Source: Monoraphidium neglectum (Eukaryota > Chlorophyta > Chlorophyceae > Sphaeropleales > Selenastraceae). Taken from it: a stretch of 20,744 nt of DNA. A program made the position numbers and the translations under genes. Below the pieces are notes generated by a model, which saw only the letters and a program-made list of their open reading frames with translations, ran no database searches and was not told the origin of the DNA. Below are positions 18,176 through 20,744 of the stretch, piece after piece; position 1 is the stretch's first letter, and each line of letters opens with the position of its first letter. The stretch covers positions 3,533 through 24,276 of the forward strand of contig NW_014013051.1 of assembly GCF_000611645.1 (NCBI RefSeq), read 5' to 3'.

Positions 18176-19049
18176 CATGACCCTCCCACAACACACCCGC
18201 CGCCCACAAACGCAGGCATTCCCCTCGCGCGCAAGCTCTGGGAGTGCCCCGTCTCTGAAGACGCCGTCCTGCCCGCCGGCACGCCCATAACGGCCGCCCA
18301 CTTTGCCGCGGGCCAGTACCTGGACGTCACAGGGACCACCAAGGGCAAGGGCTTTGCCGGCGTGATGAAGCGCTGGGGCTTCAAGGGGCAGGGCGCGAGC
18401 CACGGCAACACCAAAAGCCACAGGCGGCCGGGCGCGATCGGCGGCGGGCGCGCAGACCCCGGCAAGGTGTGGAAGGGCAAGAAGATGCCGGGGCACATGG
18501 GCGCGGAGACCAAGGTGGTGCGCAACGTTTGGCTCTACAAGGTGCGCTTCCGCAGAGATGGACAGTGCCGCGGCCCGCTTGAACAAGGACAGAGGGGGCC
18601 GCTCCGGCAGCAGGGCTGCTGGGTTGGGGCGTGGGCCATTTGTGGCTGTGCCCATCCTTAGACTGGCCGGCCCGCGCGGCTTCCGGCGGCGTTGGCCTCT
18701 TCATCGGCGCTCCCACGGCCCGCCCCCTGACCGCCCACTCTCTGCTGCCCACACCCCCAAACCCCTCCGCCAGGTGGACCCCCAGCGCAACCTGCTGTAC
18801 GTTCGCGGCCAGGTGCCCGGCCCCGCGGGCGGCTTCCTATTCATCCGCGACGCGTTCCGCTGGCACTGGGCGCAGCGCGCCGCCGCGGGGCTGCCATTCC
18901 CGACGGCGCTGCCTGTCCCCGGCGGCGAGGGCGCCATGGGCGGAGCATCGGGCGTGGTCGTGGCCAAGCGGGACGGCCCCGACCCGTACGAGAGGTTCCG
19001 CTCTGACGTGGGGGAGTACGCGGAGGGCGCCGACTGGAAGACCGAGTGA
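16826..19049 (+). CDS. Mitochondrial large-subunit ribosomal protein L3 (uL3m) with long N-terminal extension
   Basis: Exons are 16826-17822, 18216-18541 and 18774-19049 (stop TGA); phases 1 and 0 fit and the product is 532 residues. uL3 binds 23S-type rRNA near the peptidyl-transferase centre and is an early assembly protein. The bacterial-type L3 fold starts near residue 255 ([31 protein letters not shown]). It carries the family signature [19 protein letters not shown] near 368-386, then [32 protein letters not shown] and [17 protein letters not shown]. These wordings match the mitochondrial rather than the chloroplast or cytosolic L3 of plants, as far as I recall. Residues 1-250 are unusual: a short plausible targeting start, then Ser/Gly/Arg-rich (about 55-140) and Gln-rich (about 163-212) low complexity. 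Met148 (17267) is a possible alternative start. Intron 1 carries (AG)9, a GT/CG tract and (CA)16. Confidence 0.92.
17933..17981 (+). repeat. (AG)9 plus (TG)n(CG)n microsatellite in L3 intron 1
   Basis: (AG)9 occupies 17933-17950. It is followed by CGTGTGTC and an alternating purine-pyrimidine run of TG and CG steps at 17959-17981. The tract lies about 110-160 bases after the intron's 5' splice site at 17823. Confidence 0.93.
18143..18174 (+). repeat. (CA)16 microsatellite in L3 intron 1
   Basis: There are sixteen perfect CA units on the sense strand, ending 41 bases before the acceptor CAG at 18213-18215. They are complementary to the TG tract at 17959-17970 in the same intron. Confidence 0.97.
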
Positions 19050-19650
19050 TGACATCAGCTGACTCGGGAGTGCAAGCGGGCCCGCGGCGGCTGTGTTAGT
19101 TGGCTGTCGGCGCGGTGTTCCTTTCTTGCGCCACGCGTGCGAGGGTGCGCGCTTGCCGCGTGGCGCTGCATGTTGCTCTGGCTCTGCTTGTTATGCCTCT
19201 GATTTCGCAACTGGGGTTGGAGCAAATCAGCAGATGGCCACCAGTCACGCAGCGGGACCGCCCAAAAAACGCGAGTATCACCTTCTTATGGTTGTAATTA
19301 CACAGCAGGCCCGCCTCATGCCCCAGATTTACCCTGCTCCCCCATCATTTGAACAGTCAGGGCCCCCTTGCTGTACCACAAAGTACGATCCCGTCAGTGA
19401 ATGACCAGTGTGGATTCGCAAAGCGCTGGGCTAAGAGAATTCAGGTGGTGTAAAGTAAGGTGCAGACAGCCCTGCTGTTCCAAGCGCAAAATGACCAACT
19501 GTGCGCATGTCGTCGCTGAAACAGGCCTCTGGTGCTTCAAGCAACGATGAACCTTTGTGCAATGGTGGGAGTGATAGTCAAAGCCACAGATCCCGCTGTC
19601 AACAGGCAAGCCCCTGCTTTCCTGCTCAATCCTGGGGTTGGCAGTCCTAT
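19050..19650. other. Convergent spacer between L3 and the polyglutamine gene; no gene seen
   Basis: Both flanking genes end here, so the region should be two 3' UTRs and two cleavage sites. It contains the TGTAATTACA palindrome at 19293-19302 and a second TGTAA near 19449 on the + strand. Open frames are short and resemble nothing I know. Confidence 0.65.
19293..19302. terminator. Palindromic bidirectional poly(A)-signal candidate TGTAATTACA
   Basis: TGTAA is the main poly(A) signal in many chlorophyte algae. This 10-base perfect palindrome reads TGTAA on both strands. It lies 244 bases after the L3 stop and about 350 bases after the stop of the converging minus-strand gene. Use by either gene is inferred. 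Confidence 0.4.
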
Positions 19651-20008
19651 TCACTCCCAGTCGCTGGGGGCCAACCAGGCCCCCAGGGCACTGTAGGTGC
19701 CGCCGCAGTCCTCGTCGCGCCCCCAGCCACTGCCGCCCCTCCTGGGCCCGCAGCCCGCCGTGCCGGCCCGCTGGCTGCGCCCGCCATAGCCGCCCCTGGA
19801 GCGGCGCTCCCACCGCTGCTGCACTGTGTGCTGGGGCGCCTGTGCCTGCAGATGCTCTGGCAGCCGCGGCACCCAGCCGTTGGCAATAGCATTGCCCACC
19901 TCGTCGGCCCAGTCGGGGATCTTGATCTGGATCGACTCCCACTCGCGGTCAGCGGTACTGGCAGCCGGCGCCCTCGGGGTGGTGCGCTGCTGAATGCGGT
20001 GCTGCTGG

Positions 20009-20103
<95 letters not shown>

Positions 20104-20744
20104 GCTCTTGCGCTGGCTGACTGTTTGCAGCGGCCGCGCCGCCTTGGCCACAGCAGCCGGGGAGCGGGTGCGTGGCGCGGCTGCTGTGCTGGCGTCGCCG
20201 CCCGACGTGCGCCGCAGGTCGTCGCCCTCGCTGTCACGACTGCTGCGGCTGCCGCCGCTCTTGCCCGCGGCCGACGCTTGGACGTCGCGCACCGCCTGGC
20301 TGAACAGATCGCGGGGCGCCACAGGGTGGAGGCGCTTGCTGTGGGAGCGGCACGCTTGCGCCTCGGCAGCGTCGGTGGAAAGGGCCCGGGCAGACCCCCA
20401 GAGAGATGCGGGTGCCTTCCGGCAGCCGACCGCGGGGGCGCTCGGCTGCTGCTGCAGGGCGATGCTGACAAACATATCGCCGTCGTCGCTGGCACGGCCG
20501 CTGGCGGTGCTGGGTTGGCTGCCGGCTCTGCTGATGCTCGTGCTGCTGGTGCGTGGGTCAACAGAGGTCACGGTTGTGTGCGTTGGCGCTCCTCCCTGCT
20601 CACTCTCACGCTGCTCCTTGGGGTTGGCCGGAGCCTCGCCTGCTCGGCTCACAGGGGGCTTCTCAGGGCCAGCATCTGCCTGGTTGACATCGGGCTCGGC
20701 GGGCGATCGCCGGCTGTTCCCCTGGCCGCGGATGGATAGATAGA
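19651..20744 (-). CDS. Unrecognised polyglutamine protein, C-terminal part
   Basis: One open frame runs on the minus strand from the window edge (20744) to a TGA at 19653-19651, giving 363 visible residues. The 5' end is outside the window, or an acceptor may lie near 20725. I do not recognise a family. The visible part is mostly polar and disordered-looking (Ser, Ala, Arg, Gln). It holds a more regular segment, APRDLFSQAVRDVQ (around 20280-20320), and then 30 consecutive Gln all encoded by CAG. Next comes REWESIQIKIPDWADEVGN with GWVPRLPEHLQ, the part most likely to be a conserved fold. The tail is rich in Arg and Gly (RRSRGGYGGRS) and ends GAWLAPSDWE, a composition often seen in RNA-binding proteins. 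I prefer this strand because the opposite open frame is a poly-Leu shadow of the same repeat. A regulatory or RNA-associated role is a guess. Confidence 0.65.
20011..20100 (-). repeat. Uninterrupted (CAG)30 trinucleotide repeat, coding for polyglutamine
   Basis: The + strand shows 30 perfect CTG units at 20011-20100. On the minus coding strand they are in frame as CAG, preceded by Lys-Ser-Lys and followed by interrupted units (HQQH, then IQQ). No CAA interruption is present, which is typical of length-unstable tracts. Confidence 0.97.

Noticed and set aside
19501..20739. Long + strand open frame opposite the polyglutamine gene
   Set aside because: It is dominated by a Leu run that is the complement of the CAG repeat and otherwise looks random. 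The minus-strand frame has protein-like segments.
1..20744. tRNA, rRNA, CRISPR array, transposon ends
   Set aside because: None was found on reading both strands. The only regular repeats are microsatellites and the short duplications listed.

Overview
The window reads as nuclear DNA of a GC-rich eukaryote, most likely a core chlorophyte green alga. The grounds are short exons broken by GT-AG introns with GTGCGT/GTGAGG-type donors and C-rich acceptors, coding exons full of Ala/Gly/Gln/Ser low complexity, (CA)n microsatellites in introns, and a mitochondrial ribosomal protein L3 of plant type. I see no bacterial operons, CRISPR array, rRNA, tRNA or recognisable transposon. All exon models come from reading-frame continuity, splice consensus and family similarity recalled from memory. 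No transcript or database evidence was used.

Layout. (1) 20-4678, + strand: 3' part of a leucine-rich-repeat protein gene that begins upstream of the window. (2) 4679-5851: gene-free spacer with a perfect inverted repeat and a G-quadruplex-capable block. (3) 5852-8342, +: a dual-specificity/tyrosine phosphatase-like protein with an intact HCX5R active site. (4) 8791-12669, +: MCM10, the DNA replication initiation factor, with its OB-fold/CCCH zinc-finger core and C-terminal zinc ribbon. (5) 12670-13300: convergent spacer. (6) 13301-16382, -: a protein with two tandem SpoVS-like (Alba-fold) domains behind an Ala/Pro-rich N-terminus. (7) 16383-16825: divergent promoter region. (8) 16826-19049, +: mitochondrial ribosomal protein L3 with a very long Ser/Gln-rich N-terminal extension. 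(9) 19050-19650: convergent spacer with a palindrome carrying a TGTAA poly(A)-type signal on both strands. (10) 19651-20744, -: 3' part of an unrecognised protein encoded with an uninterrupted (CAG)30 tract and an Arg/Gly-rich tail.

The genes do not form one pathway; this looks like ordinary mixed nuclear gene order. The most interesting points are the eukaryotic tandem SpoVS gene, whose two repeats keep a phase-0 intron at the same place; two strongly supported GC-AG introns (perhaps three); and long (CA)n-type repeats that sit on the sense strand of introns in three genes, close to the 3' splice site in two of them.
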